A DNA stretch of 64,000 nucleotides from Prostheceraeus crozeri (GCA_907163375.1 CAJQUW010009327.1:1-64000), one strand, 5' to 3'. Shown: positions 12,030 to 24,500, counted from the stretch's first letter. Numbers and translations: made by a program. The notes: a model not told the origin generated them from the letters alone.

Positions 12030-12500
12030 TTTTTGTGTTGGGTGTGCCTCCATCATTGAACATTTCAAAGTTCCTCCTCACTACTTCCGACGCAAGCCTC
12101 GAAACTTCATAAGTGAGTTCAGCCTTTGGAAGGCTCAAGAACACCGACATTTCCTCATATACTTTGCTCCCTTCGTGTTTTTTTTCCTACATGTCACTAT
12201 GTTCTTCGAATGGTTACACGCAAGAATTGTTTTCGTTGTATTATCTACTCTCTCTACCGCAGTGTATCGCATGTATAGCTGAAAATATTACAGAATCAGA
12301 CATCAGTGCATCTGAGTTTCTTATTCGCGAATTTCAATTGGGACTGAGGTTCGAATTTCGGAGAATCATTCCAAAACAAAACATTCACATTGCATGCGCT
12401 TCAACATCTACCGGCCCAAGTTATCAAATTTGGACCTTTACACTGTGTTTCGGCTATGCCGTTCGAAAATTTAAATCGCCAACTTAAACAAAGTCTCACT
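12030..12500 (+). pseudogene. Tnp2 (CACTA-like) transposase relic
   Basis: Fragments in successive plus-strand frames match the C-terminal half of animal Tnp2-like 'transposase domain-containing' proteins. They are HYFRRKPRNFISEFSLWKAQ followed by EHRHFLIYFAPFV near 12,080-12,180; then ENITESDISASEFLIREF near 12,280-12,340; then LPAQVIKFGPLHCVSAMPFE with the following NLNRQL near 12,400-12,480. The order RKPR...WKA, HFLIY, FGPL...PFEN is the order in the family. At least two frame changes and stops separate the blocks, so the copy is dead. CACTA terminal repeats were not found. Confidence 0.6.
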
Positions 12501-13567
12501 GGTACTCGTGGATTCTGCCGCTACAATGGTGTACCGTTACCTGAATTTCCAGTCTCACATGGAAAAAAAAATATTGTACTTCCCTTCCAACGGGGATGTT
12601 TTGGAAAATCCATCCCTTATAAAAGGTTTCGTAATGGGAATTTTAGTTTTCCACACATTTAACTATGGTAAATCGCTTAAAATGTGCATCGTACTTCGCC
12701 TACCTGTCCTTGCTGGACGTCTTCGTAAAAGTTAAGGAAATAAATGTGTCAAACAATATCATCTCTGTTGTCTGTCGCTCATATAAGCGTGAAACTCTGA
12801 GACCATCGGCCAGCATGCCTGGGCTAGTTTTCAAATTATTTTGATGCAAAATTCTCCGTTTTATTGTCTCACTAAGGATGAGATTGTTGAATTTTGTCCT
12901 GTTCATTTTACTCATCATGCTCTGATTGTTTAAGTTCGCGGACACTTTTTGTGGTGTCAAAATCCTAAATTCGTTTGAGCATGATTGATACTCTGTTTCC
13001 TTCGCACGAAATCTGCCGAAGATGAAGCCAAAGTAAAAAGACTTAATGTTATTTTGATTTTATCGAGGATCTCAAAAATGACATCTTTTGGTATTATTTG
13101 AGCAGTTCTCGCTATACATTCACTATTTTTCGACACTGCAGCCTGCTGGTGGAATGAATGTCAACACTTTTAATGCCACAATTGTCTAAGTCATGGAAGT
13201 GTTATTGAAGCATGTACCTCGTACAATACATTGTACATTCAATGATGTATATATCTGCTATGTTTAATTGAATAATAGTAGTGTACTCTTTTCGAGTATT
13301 TCGTTTTTGATAATTTGCGACTTGTAAATTTGGGATGACAAATTCTATATTTACTTTTTGTGACTTACATGTAAATGTCAAAAATCGAATTGTTTTACTG
13401 TTAGTATACTTGTTATTTAGTTATAAGACTGTACTTCTAATTAGACCAAAATATTCCGATAATCATTAGTGGGTTAAGGATTTCGGTTGATCATAACTTC
13501 CTAGACAATTCCAATAATAGATAATAGCTTACGAATAATGTATGATCATATTGCAAAACTTGCTGGG
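12501..13567. other. Non-coding span
   Basis: Residual transposase-derived sequence may extend to about 12,650 but cannot be aligned by eye. Beyond that there are no coding or repeat signals. Confidence 0.4.
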
Positions 13568-13735
13568 CTGATAAGTAAATATTGATAAACTTAATTAAAA
13601 GACTAAGTAAGTAGTACTCAACTTATCAGGACACCAGGTAATCCTACTAAACTGACAAGTAAATAGGGATAAACTTATTAGAAAGACCACGTAAATTGTA
13701 CTAGACTTATCAGGATGCCAGGTAATCCAGCTAAA
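13568..13735. repeat. Two-copy 84-bp tandem repeat
   Basis: Units start at 13,568 and 13,652 with CTGATAAGTAAAT or CTGACAAGTAAAT and share ACTTATCAGGA and CCAGGTAATCC at matching positions. A short inverted pair (CTAGTAAG...CTTACTAG) follows at about 13,770-13,790. Confidence 0.65.
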
Positions 13736-16700
13736 CTTCGTAAGAAACTTGGCAAGTTTTTACAAAGTCCTAGTAAGAAAACTTACTAGGTTAGTCGAGT
13801 TTTTATTTCTCGGGTAGTAGACAGGGCCGGATTTTTGCCGGTCGGACTATTAATTTAATTAGACCCGTGTCGACCGCTGACGACATTCAGTCTGGAATGA
13901 ATTGCTTAGTCAATCTTTACAACATCAAGAACATTTAAATGTAACATAATTTGAGGATATCTACACGCATGTTTTGTGACATGAATATTGCGAACTGTTC
14001 TTTAAGCAGCTAAAAAATGATTATCGGTAACTTATACATGTAGTTCAAACCCTGCTTTATCTATGCTGTGTTTTCCAGAATCCAATATTCTAGCCTATAG
14101 GCCGATTCTAATTAGGAAGAATTTTACGTAGGCCTACTGCTCAAGCATATCTATTGCAAAATTATTCCAGATCTTGAATAATTTCACTACATGGGATAGT
14201 TTATATGATACGTAGAATTTGGAGCTTCAATGAATAATAGATTTTAATGCAACCCGGGGCCTACTACCCGAACATGTGACAGAGTGGATCGTGGATAATG
14301 AGTTAACGGACCCGCCATATAATTTTGATTGACTTTGTACAGGGACGCTCACTGAAATGAAAAATTGATGACAAGTTTGGCGAACTCATTGATCCAGACT
14401 CTTACACGACATTTCGCGGTCATTAATGTACAAACTCAAAAGACTTGAAATTAAACTGAATGGACGTCCAAATGACTGGAATTACCCGGTAGGAAAAAAA
14501 CTACCGGCCCGCTTACGAAATTCATTCACCAGGCCGCTAGAGGCCATAGTCGCCGCGATTTTAGCGGCCCGCTTTCGGCCAAAACTTAAGAGCCAAAAGA
14601 AATTTTCCTGTGTGATACTACTGATATGTATAGACAGTAGTATCACACAGGGTTAACTCCTAATCAGCCAGGTATAAAGAAAAAGCCAAGTGGATTTTTA
14701 AAAATATTTATACTCGAAACTGCAAAAACCATCACATTTCCCTTAGAGTTACAGTTGATGCAATTAACGCCAATCATTAGCAACAAAAACCAGTCCATGC
14801 ATGACTAATGCGACTGAAGCAATTTACAACAACTTTCAACAATAAAAGCCAGCTAGATGACAGCAAAAAAGGACAGGGAAATTTTTGAAGTGGGACAGAC
14901 AGATTAGATTAATAGATTAATAATATATAGACTATTAATAGATTAATAGTCTTAGCAAGGTTGCAATTTGATTTGCAGTGAAAATCAAAAAACAGCATTT
15001 TTCTCATATTTTAATCAGGTTTGATGGATTACTACTAAACACTCTTTCAATCTAATTTTGATTTGACAATTGGATAAAACATTGTTCGTTATACTATTAA
15101 ATTCCGAAGATATTGAAATTATATGATGCAACGTCACTGTAACCTAAATGATTATCAAGAGCCATCGATTATGAATACAATTTATTATTAAAGCAAAACA
15201 AGAGGGTGTTGACATACCAGATCAAATAATCGATGTGCTAGCGAAACCTAATTCATATGTTGTCGATGGACTGCAGTTTTCTGTAATTTCTTAATTTCAA
15301 TTATTTAAATCGATTATCATGCTTGCTCAAGGACGTTTATTGCATACGTGCAGGTGCGAAGGTTTCTCTAACTCAAAAATTCGGGTGAAACTATTCCGAA
15401 GCCGGCCCGTGATCGATTCAGCGTGACCAATGTGCGTGATCGGTGTAGGCAATAGAAGCTTAAGGAAGACATAAACTAACATGAAAATAAATAATAAGAT
15501 TAATGTAGACCTATATTTATAAAAAAAATTTTGATGAATTAAGCCTCAAATTGAAAATGAGACTTCCAATGCTTTCCAATGCTTTCAAGTTGTAAAAAGT
15601 AACATTTTCATGGATTGATTATCTAAGTGGTATGTGTATGTTCTTGGATATTTCTTGTTGGGACACATCATGTTATCATTCCATGACAATTATTGGTTGC
15701 AATAGGACATATTGTGAAAATATGCACATATATCTAATCACTACTACAGTGTACGTCTGACCAATAGACATAATACTTAAATGCAGATGGAACTTTTTAG
15801 TATAAGTATAATACGGCATAATCCCATTAGGCTAAGTGTTATTAAGGAATCATGGTTGAAGCGAAAGGCTTTGACAAAGTTTCAATTTTAACTTAAGCGA
15901 TTTATGAGAAGAGGAGGGGGTAATTTTTCAATCGTAATTTGCTATTGAAACTTATTAAGGCTATATCAAAAAAAGTATTAGAATTTAAATATCAAAGGTA
16001 TTGTTGAAAAAGGTAGACGCATGGGGGGTTGGTCAAATCTGATTTGATTGATTTGGTGCAAAAATGTTTATTCATTATATACAATATATAAATACATATG
16101 TGAGAACAAGCTTACTGCATCTTAGAAATTTTGTTCAGAGTTATTACATGGCTGACATGATTGATCCGAAGGGGGGTGTGGTTAATCGAACATTTTCATA
16201 ATAATCCATTTACGGTGTAAGATTGAGGGTCGAAAAGTACAGGGTATTATTTTCATATGGAGGGTAGAATAGCACGGAATCGTAGAAGTTTCGGCGACGG
16301 ATGTATGGACCATGGCAGTTAACGCATTTTGTTTAGAAGTTTATCAAGTGATCTAATGGCCACGTCAAATAAAAATTAAGTGCCAGATGAAATATCAATA
16401 GGTGAGAACACTCTTTTGATGGCCCGAAATTGTTCTTACTATTGTGTCATAGTCCATTATCTGGTTCAATAACTATTCTACCGCCCAGAAGAAATAAGCT
16501 ATGCATATCAACTATATATTCCAGTTTTTCTTTCACTTACTTTCAAGTACCGCATTAAATGTACCTAATAAAGTGAGTATTTTTCTTTAGAACCGGAAAT
16601 CGTTGATGTTTTACACACATAGGAGATATAACCTACATGTACATGTGAGGACATCTAATTCATTCGGTACAACAAAAACTACATCAGTTGTTTACATCGG

Positions 16701-17697
16701 AGAAAATTGAAGATATCATCAATCAAAAGACTGACTTTCAAGAACGTATTTGAATTTCTTGCTGAAAGAGTAGTTGCTGCTTTAATATGATATTTTAAAA
16801 AATGAGCGAGTAAGCTCTAAGATCTGCAGCTGTGCTAACCACATTTTTAGGCAATGATCTGTGCCTGATAATGCAGATTAAGAATATCATAATAAAAATA
16901 TAGACTTTTGCTCTTTAATTGTCCCAGAAAGAACCTGTGTCAGCACCATTTCTCAACTTTTCAGTAGATCAGAAATAACATCAAAGAGACAGGGAAGATC
17001 TATGTGTTAGCGAAATTCACCTTTCTGTTTGCTTGTACAAGTTAGAAGGCATATAAATGTCGCTTACGCCACTTCTTTAATGTAGTGAAATTTGATTTAC
17101 AAGTATAAGCTTATCAGGCGAGTGGTAGTGACTACGCATGTTTTTTGTCTGGTTTCAATCACATTATCAGGGTTCCACAATATATGATCTCGCTGAGATC
17201 TGATTACCTGTGTTCTATCTGATTATTTTCATTGATGGGATTGAGAGCTCCATTTCAGAAGGCTCTCTATCTTAGAAAATAGGACAACTTTAAATAGGTT
17301 TATTTGACTTAAGTCAGTTGGGACTAAATTTTATGTCAACTGATGGAGATTAAAATAATTTAAATCGCATATTGTCCTATTGTGATAAAATAAATACCTT
17401 TTATATCAATTTTGAATTATCACAGCTGTGCGATTTCAAGAGGAAAACAAGGTTAGCAAAATAATTACATTGCCAAGTGCATTTTGAAAGCAACACGAAT
17501 ACTTTCATCCCTTTTGAATGATCATATTGATAATTTGAAATTATAATTATAACTTATATCGCATATTCCTCTCACATCCTCGGTATCAGAAAATATGCAA
17601 TTGCCCTGACATACGAACAGTGACCATCAAGGGATTTTTTTCTCCCGATAGGCTATAGTCAGCAGTCGGACAGTGTTTTTGCTGAATGACCACGGTA
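13736..17697. other. Long AT-rich span, mostly without features
   Basis: No gene could be supported. Small structures present are the hairpin at 14,607-14,651, an exact 22-nt AT palindrome near 14,928-14,950 (GACTATTAAT core), and a short exon-like relic near 15,381-15,460 reading PKPARDRFSVTNVRDRCRQ and closed by stops on both sides. The rest shows neither coding texture nor recognisable repeats. Confidence 0.45.
14607..14651. other. Perfect 17-bp stem hairpin
   Basis: CCTGTGTGATACTACTG is followed after 11 nt by its exact reverse complement, ending at 14,651. The segment just upstream (14,500-14,580) is rich in GGCCGC-type motifs. It could be a snap-back micro-transposon or a structured RNA. 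It is shorter than a typical animal pre-miRNA. Confidence 0.6.
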
Positions 17698-18110
17698 TCA
17701 GGGTTGTGCGAGTACTCAATAACCGATACCCATCACTCGAAGGTTTTTGACTGTTCGAAGCTCCACACCCGAAATTAATTTTAATCACTCTAACTATACC
17801 GGTACTAGATACTCGAATTCAAAAGATTAATACTCGCACTTAACTCTGCTGCACGACATCACTTTCAATATTTGATTTCAATATTAAAAGCAAAATTAGT
17901 TCCTACTTAAGATTTTAGTACTAATTGTCCTTCAGCTACTTTCAATTTTCATAAGTAACTAATAAGTGAATATTTTGATCTAGAATTGAAATTTGCTGAT
18001 GATTACCACGAAGAGAAGTTTTCTTCACGACATCGAGGCTACTCAATATGTTCACGGTGAACTACAGTATCACCTCAATGGCAATCGAAGGTAAAGTGTG
18101 ACCACATTGA
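17698..18110 (+). repeat. Dispersed about 375-bp repeat, copy 1
   Basis: The segment from about 17,735 to 18,110 recurs as a direct repeat at 24,055-24,425 with only small indels and a few substitutions. Copy 1 is preceded at 17,698 by CAGGGTTGTGCGAGTACTC, a typical hAT-like left end that is missing from copy 2. No matching right end is visible, so the unit may be a truncated hAT-like element or a dispersed repeat that inserted next to one. Confidence 0.6.
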
Positions 18111-18126
18111 CAAAAGCATGAACACG

Positions 18127-18345
18127 CCCCAGTGAATCGAAACTTACAAATCTTCTAAGTTTCTTTTAAGATTTACTGCCAAGTCTTTGCAAGACTTAAT
18201 AGGAATCTTAGAAGAAACTTGGAAGATATGTCTGTTATCTTGGAAGATTAGTCCATGTTATCATTGAAAGATTTAGTCTGTTATCTTTGGAAGATTAGGT
18301 CAGTTATCTAGAAGATTAGTCTGCTATCTTAGAAGATTAGTTTGC
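18127..18345. repeat. Left inverted end with subterminal minisatellite
   Basis: CCCCAGTGAATCGAAACTTA and the next dozen bases reappear inverted at 23,859, with about two mismatches in 33 nt. Inside follow several degenerate units of 20-30 bp with the core GAAGATTAGTCTGTTATCTT. The mirror copy has the same minisatellite. This end-plus-subterminal-repeat layout is typical of DNA transposons. No clean target duplication was found. Confidence 0.6.
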
Positions 18346-20052
18346 TATGTTGGATGATTGGTCTGTTGATTGCCCTGCATCATGGAAAATATCAATGTTT
18401 CGTCTACAACAGCAACATGAAGAATTTCAAAAATGACGCAGCAATAAGCAAGCATGCCTTTATGCATGTACCGTAAATTTAGAAATCCTTCTTGCTGCTC
18501 TTGTATACGAAAGATTATTGACATCTTCCATAATACCAAAAAAATCAACTTGCCAAATTATACATACAGAGATAAAACTGTGAAGGCCACCAGTTATGCA
18601 TTAGATTTTTGGTTTTAACGCATCTGCTTGGCTATAGAAAATCAAAAGGAATGACAGGTAACACAAAGATGCATGTATTGAAAACCACATGTATTAGACA
18701 GGTATGTCAGAATATGTGATTAATCAAGATCGTCTCTCTGGTTTTTCTTTTCTCCTCAATCCAAAGCCTCGTATGATTTACGGCAGAACTTTGCCTCTTC
18801 CCAGTTGGTTCCATTGGCGAAATCTTTAAGTTATGGCCCTCTGAAAAAGATAATCAGGAAATAATTTATAGGTGAAAAAATGTTGTACCATGCGTAGATA
18901 GATGAACAGTGTAGAATTTATAACGAATCGTATCAAAGGAGAGTGACTTTGCTTTGGTTGTGAAGAAAATTTTCATTCTTAAATGGTTGAACTAAGAGCT
19001 TTTTAACAAACGCCAGGAACAATGATGTAAGTATTGATCGCATCGCGTCATTTTCAGATTTGCCAAGGCTATACAGTGGTAACGAATTTTTTCTTCTATA
19101 CGCATGCATGGATTGTTTTTGATGGAATGAAAAACACTGAATATGGAGACAATTTGATCTAACATTAGGAGGCAATGAGAAGACTTTAATTTATTATTGT
19201 ATCTATATTGTGATATCATGCACTATACATGCATACGTGAGATATCTCTCAGTAATTAATTTAAGTTCCCATGGTCTCATAGTACATATGTCCGATGATA
19301 ATATGAATCATGTTCTAATCAAATCTTGAACATGGCCACATCAAAATCGTTCTATGATATATAATTGTTTCTCTATAAATCTTGGGGTGATACTCAGAGT
19401 TAGAATTGATTCTTTCGGCGAATGTTCACTTCATTCAATCAGTGAGTATACATGTATGTGAAATAAAACATACATTAACAAGGATGATATCACCCCTAGG
19501 AAAGGCTAAATTATTATGACCGCAGTCTATTCACTGAAGCAAATTTCCTCTTATTAGGGATACATAAAATACTCGCAGCTTTACGAGGATTTCATTGAGT
19601 CAGTCCTTCCGGCTATCTTTCCTTTGCCCTGTAGGAATTGCATGCACGAATTTTTCGTGAAATATCCACATTCGACAGAAAATCTCAAGATCCTCTGACG
19701 AGATTTCTATTCTTCGCCGCCCACGAAACAGCCAGATAAGCGACATATTCATTATCACCGTTCCGTCGATTTCTATTGCGTAAACATGATGCACAGTGTC
19801 CTCATCGATTGACAAGAGATCTATGCCCTAAATTGGAATAGTATGGTCCTAATGTTTTTTATCGAAATGTTTATCGGTGATTTGGGGGGTTATATGAATT
19901 GGCACCCTTATAATCTCCATGATCCGGCATCTCATTCAGAGAGACGATCCCGATTTTTTCCTCAAATAATATGAATGGGACATACAAATACGAATTATCA
20001 CACAATAGAAACACGTGAACAAACATATGGGAAATTCCACATGGATGGTTAC
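18346..20052 (-). other. Span with two possible minor exons
   Basis: On the minus strand, about 18,781-18,850 reads FANGTNWEEAKFCRKSYEAL before a stop, preceded by an acceptor-like TTATCTTTTTCAG. It resembles the last part of a BEN domain, but its frame is not compatible with the nearest upstream exon. About 19,600-19,825 holds an open stretch with YAIEIDGTVIMNMSLIWLF. Neither can be linked with confidence. The rest is non-coding. Confidence 0.3.
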
Positions 20053-21239
20053 CGCGATTAGAAAGATAAATCGCATAATTTTCATAATTTTCAGTCTGTA
20101 ATCGTCTTCAAATGGCTGCCTCCCATCATGGCTCTTTCTTTGAGGAGATATTATCTTGGTCTTTAGCTCATCCTCCCTGAAAATTTCCTCCGCAATTCGG
20201 AGGACGAATATGATGGGCATACTCGCCGTGATGGACATCAAATCCTTTCCATTAAAAATCTGAAAGATGAAATATTGCATGTGATGCACTTTTAAGTTTT
20301 AAATGATGAGCGAAGTCTGCAGTTATGAACAAAGAGGCTAGTTTCATTCAGTACGGCCCTTTAACTTACGACAGGCTCCGCTGAAGAACTTGATGTCTCG
20401 TCTTGAATTTGAACCAAGTGTCTTGATGCTTCCTTTCGGTTCTCTAAGATAAGATCAATTGTCCGTGATTAATTTAAGTCATCCATCGAGAGAAAGTAAT
20501 GTATTTCATTATTTCTATCGTACGTAATAAAAGTATATAAAAAACTGGTGTTTTGAGAAATTACATGCACATGTGTATACTGTAACTCAATGTGACTAAA
20601 TTACACTGTAGTTATACAGCTCACACTAACTACTTACTCTCTTATTTTCTTTCTCCAATGAAGCCATCCGCCTATTCATGTCCTCCAAAAAGGTCTTCAT
20701 TTCCCTTATTTCAAGAAGATTTGATTGTTAGTACATAGTGCCTGCAAAATACGCCAGCAGGAGTGTGCATTTAACATTTATCAAGTTTCAAGTAACATCA
20801 CAATATAACAGTATAACAAGAAACAATTAATTGTAGCGCATCACTTGTACAAATAATTGAAAATTAATGTATTCAGTCTCAAACAGACATCCATACTTTA
20901 AAGTAATGTGCACGGAATTGTAGTATGTTCCTAGTTACTCTATCGCAAACAAATAAACCTAGATTTTCCACAGTTCATGAATATGTCGGCATACAAGATT
21001 CTCAACTTTTATTTTTAAAGAGTAGGCATCAGGAGCAGATTTAATTTCGCTGAAAATGAATTGATGTCCCTTCACCATAGTCTAATTATCTTTTTTCTAT
21101 GACTAAGACATACCTCTGTATCAGGATTTCTTAGTGGCTCCTCATCTGTTCCAAGAGACTGTGCATCTATTTCTGGTTCGGATGTGTTCCCCTGAGGAAT
21201 CGAGGAAGCCGAAGCTCCTAATAGTGTCGTTGTTGTCAT
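20053..21239 (-). CDS. Coiled-coil plus BEN-like domain gene, three exons
   Basis: Three minus-strand exons fit in phase. Exon 1 (21,239-21,114) begins with ATG after an in-frame stop, downstream of an acceptor (CTTTTTACAG, so a 5' UTR intron), encodes 42 residues (GASASSIPQGNTSEPEIDAQ) and ends at GAG|GTATGT. Exon 2 (about 20,694-20,638) encodes an amphipathic coil, FLEDMNRRMASLEKENKR, before GTAAGT. Exon 3 (20,259-20,053), after TTTCATCTTTCAG, is 207 nt and encodes LRIAEEIFREDELKTKII, then GRQPFEDDYRLKIMK. This has the F..DEL...G...L...K..I spacing of BEN domains, which bind DNA or chromatin proteins. The 3' end is uncertain. The gene lies between the inverted repeats at 18,127 and 23,859. 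BEN is an inference from spacing, not a computed match. Confidence 0.5.
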
Positions 21240-22224
21240 CTAGCTTCCCCTCCAATGTTCCTCTCTTCTTTTCCATTTCTTCTTTTTCCCCTGTAAAAAG
21301 TGCAGAAAGTGGACTGAACATTAGTATTTTAGAATTTTGAAAACTTAATGTAAATGTTACTTGTAACCTAATTAATGCTTTAATTCTAGCATGAGGTTCT
21401 AAAGGAACCTATCGTAAATTCCAACTTGGGGCCCCCTTCATTACATTTTAATAACCTAATTACCTCTATCTGCATGCATATTCATTATTATTTACTCAAA
21501 AAATGAAAATAATACAAACCATGTTGATATTTACACAAAACCAAGAGATACAATGATATTATGCGCATTTAAATATGTTTCTGTATTTCTATTCATGAAC
21601 ATGCTATGTTAACTTTTTTCGCTTGACTACCGCATTTTCTCGAATAGAACTCGCCATCACATGGAACCACCACCTAAATTTTCATTTAAGTGTTTTTGAG
21701 AGTTTTCTACGAGTTAATCGCATGTATCGTTATAAGGTTCTCAACATTTGTCAAGCTCAAATATGAAAATGATAGGCTGCCCTTATCTTTGAAAAGTATT
21801 TGTAAATATAAATTTGCACATATGATGGAACATGCACGGAAAGAAATGCTATCAATTTTCCCATACAGTATTACAGAACTTGCCTAGGTCAAAAAAATTT
21901 TGACTTTTCCAGTGCCACAGAGTGGAATACATTCCGAAATATATCAGAAAAGTTAGTAAGAACAAAATATTCTTAAAAAAATGTTAGAAATATGCTCACT
22001 GAGTAAAATACTCGAAGGGATATCAAATTGCCCACCATTATTTACAAATTTTACCTTAATTGACCGATACCCCGAATCGATAAAACTGCATATTATGCGA
22101 TATACCTTTCTAACCGATCTTCATGTAGGCTACTCTACAAATGCATAAAATAGTTTAGACCCTGCATTCACTGCTAAGGGTTGACCCTGCAGGGTTCATG
22201 CATACATGACTCATAATTTTATTG

Positions 22225-22226
<2 letters not shown>

Positions 22227-22258
<32 letters not shown>
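22227..22258. repeat. (AT)16 microsatellite
   Basis: There are sixteen uninterrupted AT dinucleotides. Confidence 0.95.
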
Positions 22259-22260
<2 letters not shown>

Positions 22261-22740
22261 TTCCGACGTTTGTGTGAAATGTGGATTGACATCGGACTTC
22301 CCTCAGCGGGACTAGGCTTCTACTGCCTACACTGCTCTGGTACCGTTCACCTCTACAGTCGCTGGTGCAATATATCTAATGTACTTCTCTTGAATATAAT
22401 GTGCACATATTTTTACGCTTTTTGTACATGAATCTTGTACAGTGATTGTATTGGCGAAAATATATTTCTATTTCTATATTAGTGTAAGGGATGCGACCTG
22501 GTCATTATCACTTCACGGCGCATTGTCACGAATTGACTTTGTTGACTTCAAGTGCTTTGTATTCACGATGAGGTCAGGAGAAGTCGGATCAAACTTCTAA
22601 CATCACTACACCTCAAGTTATCGTTCCTGATTCAAAAAGTATTTGTCCCAATTGCATAAATTTTGGTAGGCCTATATGGAGAGCAAATGTCCTCACCTAC
22701 GCGCACTTTAAGTTTTGTGATGATTGATTCATTTTTACAG

Positions 22741-22810
22741 ATTTCAAACAAATTTGAAACCGTGAAGGGGAGATAACCCGTAAGCACCAAATTTTCATTG
22801 TCGATCTGTT
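22741..22810 (+). pseudogene. Relic of a recurrent terminal exon
   Basis: After an acceptor-like TTTTTACAG, a segment with AAATTTGAAACCGTGAAGGG and then GAGATAACCCG resembles 63,612-63,660 over about 50 bp. More weakly, it resembles the intact exon start at 27,195. Here the frame closes quickly. Confidence 0.35.
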
Positions 22811-23689
22811 CATCTTGTCACCAGCCAAATATGAGCCCTCAATAGGAAGATTGATAATACCCGATCAACTTTATCTTACTTTAGCCTTAAATTTACGGGG
22901 TCCACATAATTTTCGAACGCATCTATGATGGGAAACGGTTGAAAAATGACACTTCATTCTTCGAGTCATCAATTGTTCAAGGGGACGACATGGCTGTATT
23001 TTTGTATGAAGCAAGCCATTCTACCTATCGCAGTCAGAGTCATAAAATCTAAATAGCATTTGATTTAATAGCATTGCTATGTAAATCTAACAGCATTACA
23101 ATTCCGTTGTAGTTGAGACTTTAAGCCAGCTCTTAATTTATGGATCTGTCATAGGGCCTTGGATGCGTAAATTATGACACAGTGAAATGTTCTTACCTTT
23201 GATCTGGAATTGGATGATTCAATTTACCACGGTAGATGAAATTCACCTTTGACTCCACATTTCTATTGCAAGGAATCATGTGAGTGGCAACTCCCATTTC
23301 CTGATGTGATCATTGACTTCGTATTCTCGATTTTACTAACTACCAAAGTGACCAGGAACATCGTTTTTAAATATGTAGGGTTGAGTATTATCCAATAAAA
23401 GAAATAACAAGCGTTTTAGCCGAAATAGCAAGAAGAAGCAGCACCAATTGACTAAAAACTGATCTCAATTCCATGCATGCAAGCATTCTTATAGTTCGCA
23501 ACTTGAGTCAGTGCGGGGACAGCGGGGCCGGTTGTTGCCCCTGATGATCACTATACAAGTTCACAGATCACATTAAAAGTTCTCCATAATTTTTTTATAA
23601 GTAATTCATAAACTTCAACTTAATGAAATTATTTTGCGCTTCCCGCAACTGCGGGTACTGCGGAGTCCTTCCTCTGGCTCTGCGGTATT

Positions 23690-23859
23690 GCCAAATTTCC
23701 AAGTTTCAGTTCCCAGATATATCTTCTAAGATCTGTCAGGCTAATCTTCCAAGACAACAGACCTATCTTACAAATCTTCCAAGATAACAGTCCAATCTTG
23801 CAAATCTTCTAAGATCTTGTAAGTTTCTTAGAAGATTTATAAGTTTCGATTCACTGGGG
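23690..23859. repeat. Right inverted end with subterminal minisatellite
   Basis: This is the mirror image of the left end at 18,127, with the same GAAGATT/TGTTATCTTG minisatellite core in inverted orientation, ending in CACTGGGG at 23,859. The two ends bracket 5.7 kb. Confidence 0.6.
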
Positions 23860-23932
23860 CTGAACTTAGACTACCTCAAAAATAAATACAAAATTCAGTT
23901 AAAAAGAAGTGTCATTTTTTTGGTGCACCAAG

Positions 23933-24500
23933 GAAAATCCAGAAAAAATTCTATTTCAATATTTCTGGTAAATATGAGGCAGGCAATAATATAAACTTTT
24001 TAAAAATAGTTTAGGCGGCCTATTAAATCAAAAGATAGAATATACTGGATAGGCGACCTATCACTCGAGGTTTTTGACTGTTCGAAGCTCCACACCCGAA
24101 ATTATTTAATCACTCTAACTATACCGGTACTAGATACTCGAATTCAAAAGATTAATACTCGCACTCTGCTGCACGACATCACTTTCAATATTGATTTCAA
24201 TATTAAAAGCAAAATTAGTTCTACTTAAGATTTTAGTACTAATTGTCCTTCAGCTACTTTCAATTTTCATAAGTAACTAATAAGTGAATATTTTGATCTA
24301 GAATTGAAATTTGCTGATGATTACCACGAAGAGAAGTTTTCGTCACGACATCGAGGCTTCTCAATATGTTCACGGTGAACTATGGTATCACCTCTCTATG
24401 GTTTCAAAAGTAAAGCGTGACCACGGAAAATCCAGAAAAAAATCTAATTCAATATTTCTGGTAAATAAGAGCCAGGCAATAATCTAAATTTTGTAAAATA
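23933..24500 (+). repeat. About 80-bp direct repeats flanking repeat copy 2
   Basis: GGAAAATCCAGAAAAAA plus the following about 60 bp (containing CAATATTTCTGGTAAATA) occurs at 23,933-24,010 and again at 24,425-24,500. The two copies lie on either side of the about 370-bp repeat copy 2. This may reflect a local duplication accompanying insertion of the larger repeat. Confidence 0.55.
24055..24425 (+). repeat. Dispersed about 375-bp repeat, copy 2
   Basis: This is a direct-orientation copy of 17,735-18,110, sharing TTTTTGACTGTTCGAAGCTC and essentially everything downstream to the AAAG(T/C)GTGACCAC end. It lacks the CAGGGTTGTG end seen before copy 1. Confidence 0.7.

Larger units (their letters stand above)
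21300..23689. other. Non-coding span with a microsatellite
   Basis: Apart from the (AT)16 tract and a splice-acceptor-like relic at 22,741, no coding or repeat structure could be supported. Confidence 0.45.

Noticed and set aside
11813-12282. Overlapping open frames up to 149 residues on both strands
   Set aside because: They arise from the G/T-only tract; Gly/Val/Trp on one strand and Pro/His/Thr on the other are composition effects.
14607-14651. Pre-miRNA
   Set aside because: The 45-nt hairpin with a 17-bp stem is shorter than usual animal precursors, and no second arm features are visible.
17735-24425. LTR retrotransposon with 375-bp LTRs
   Set aside because: The repeats lack TG...CA ends, a primer-binding site and any gag or pol sequence between them.
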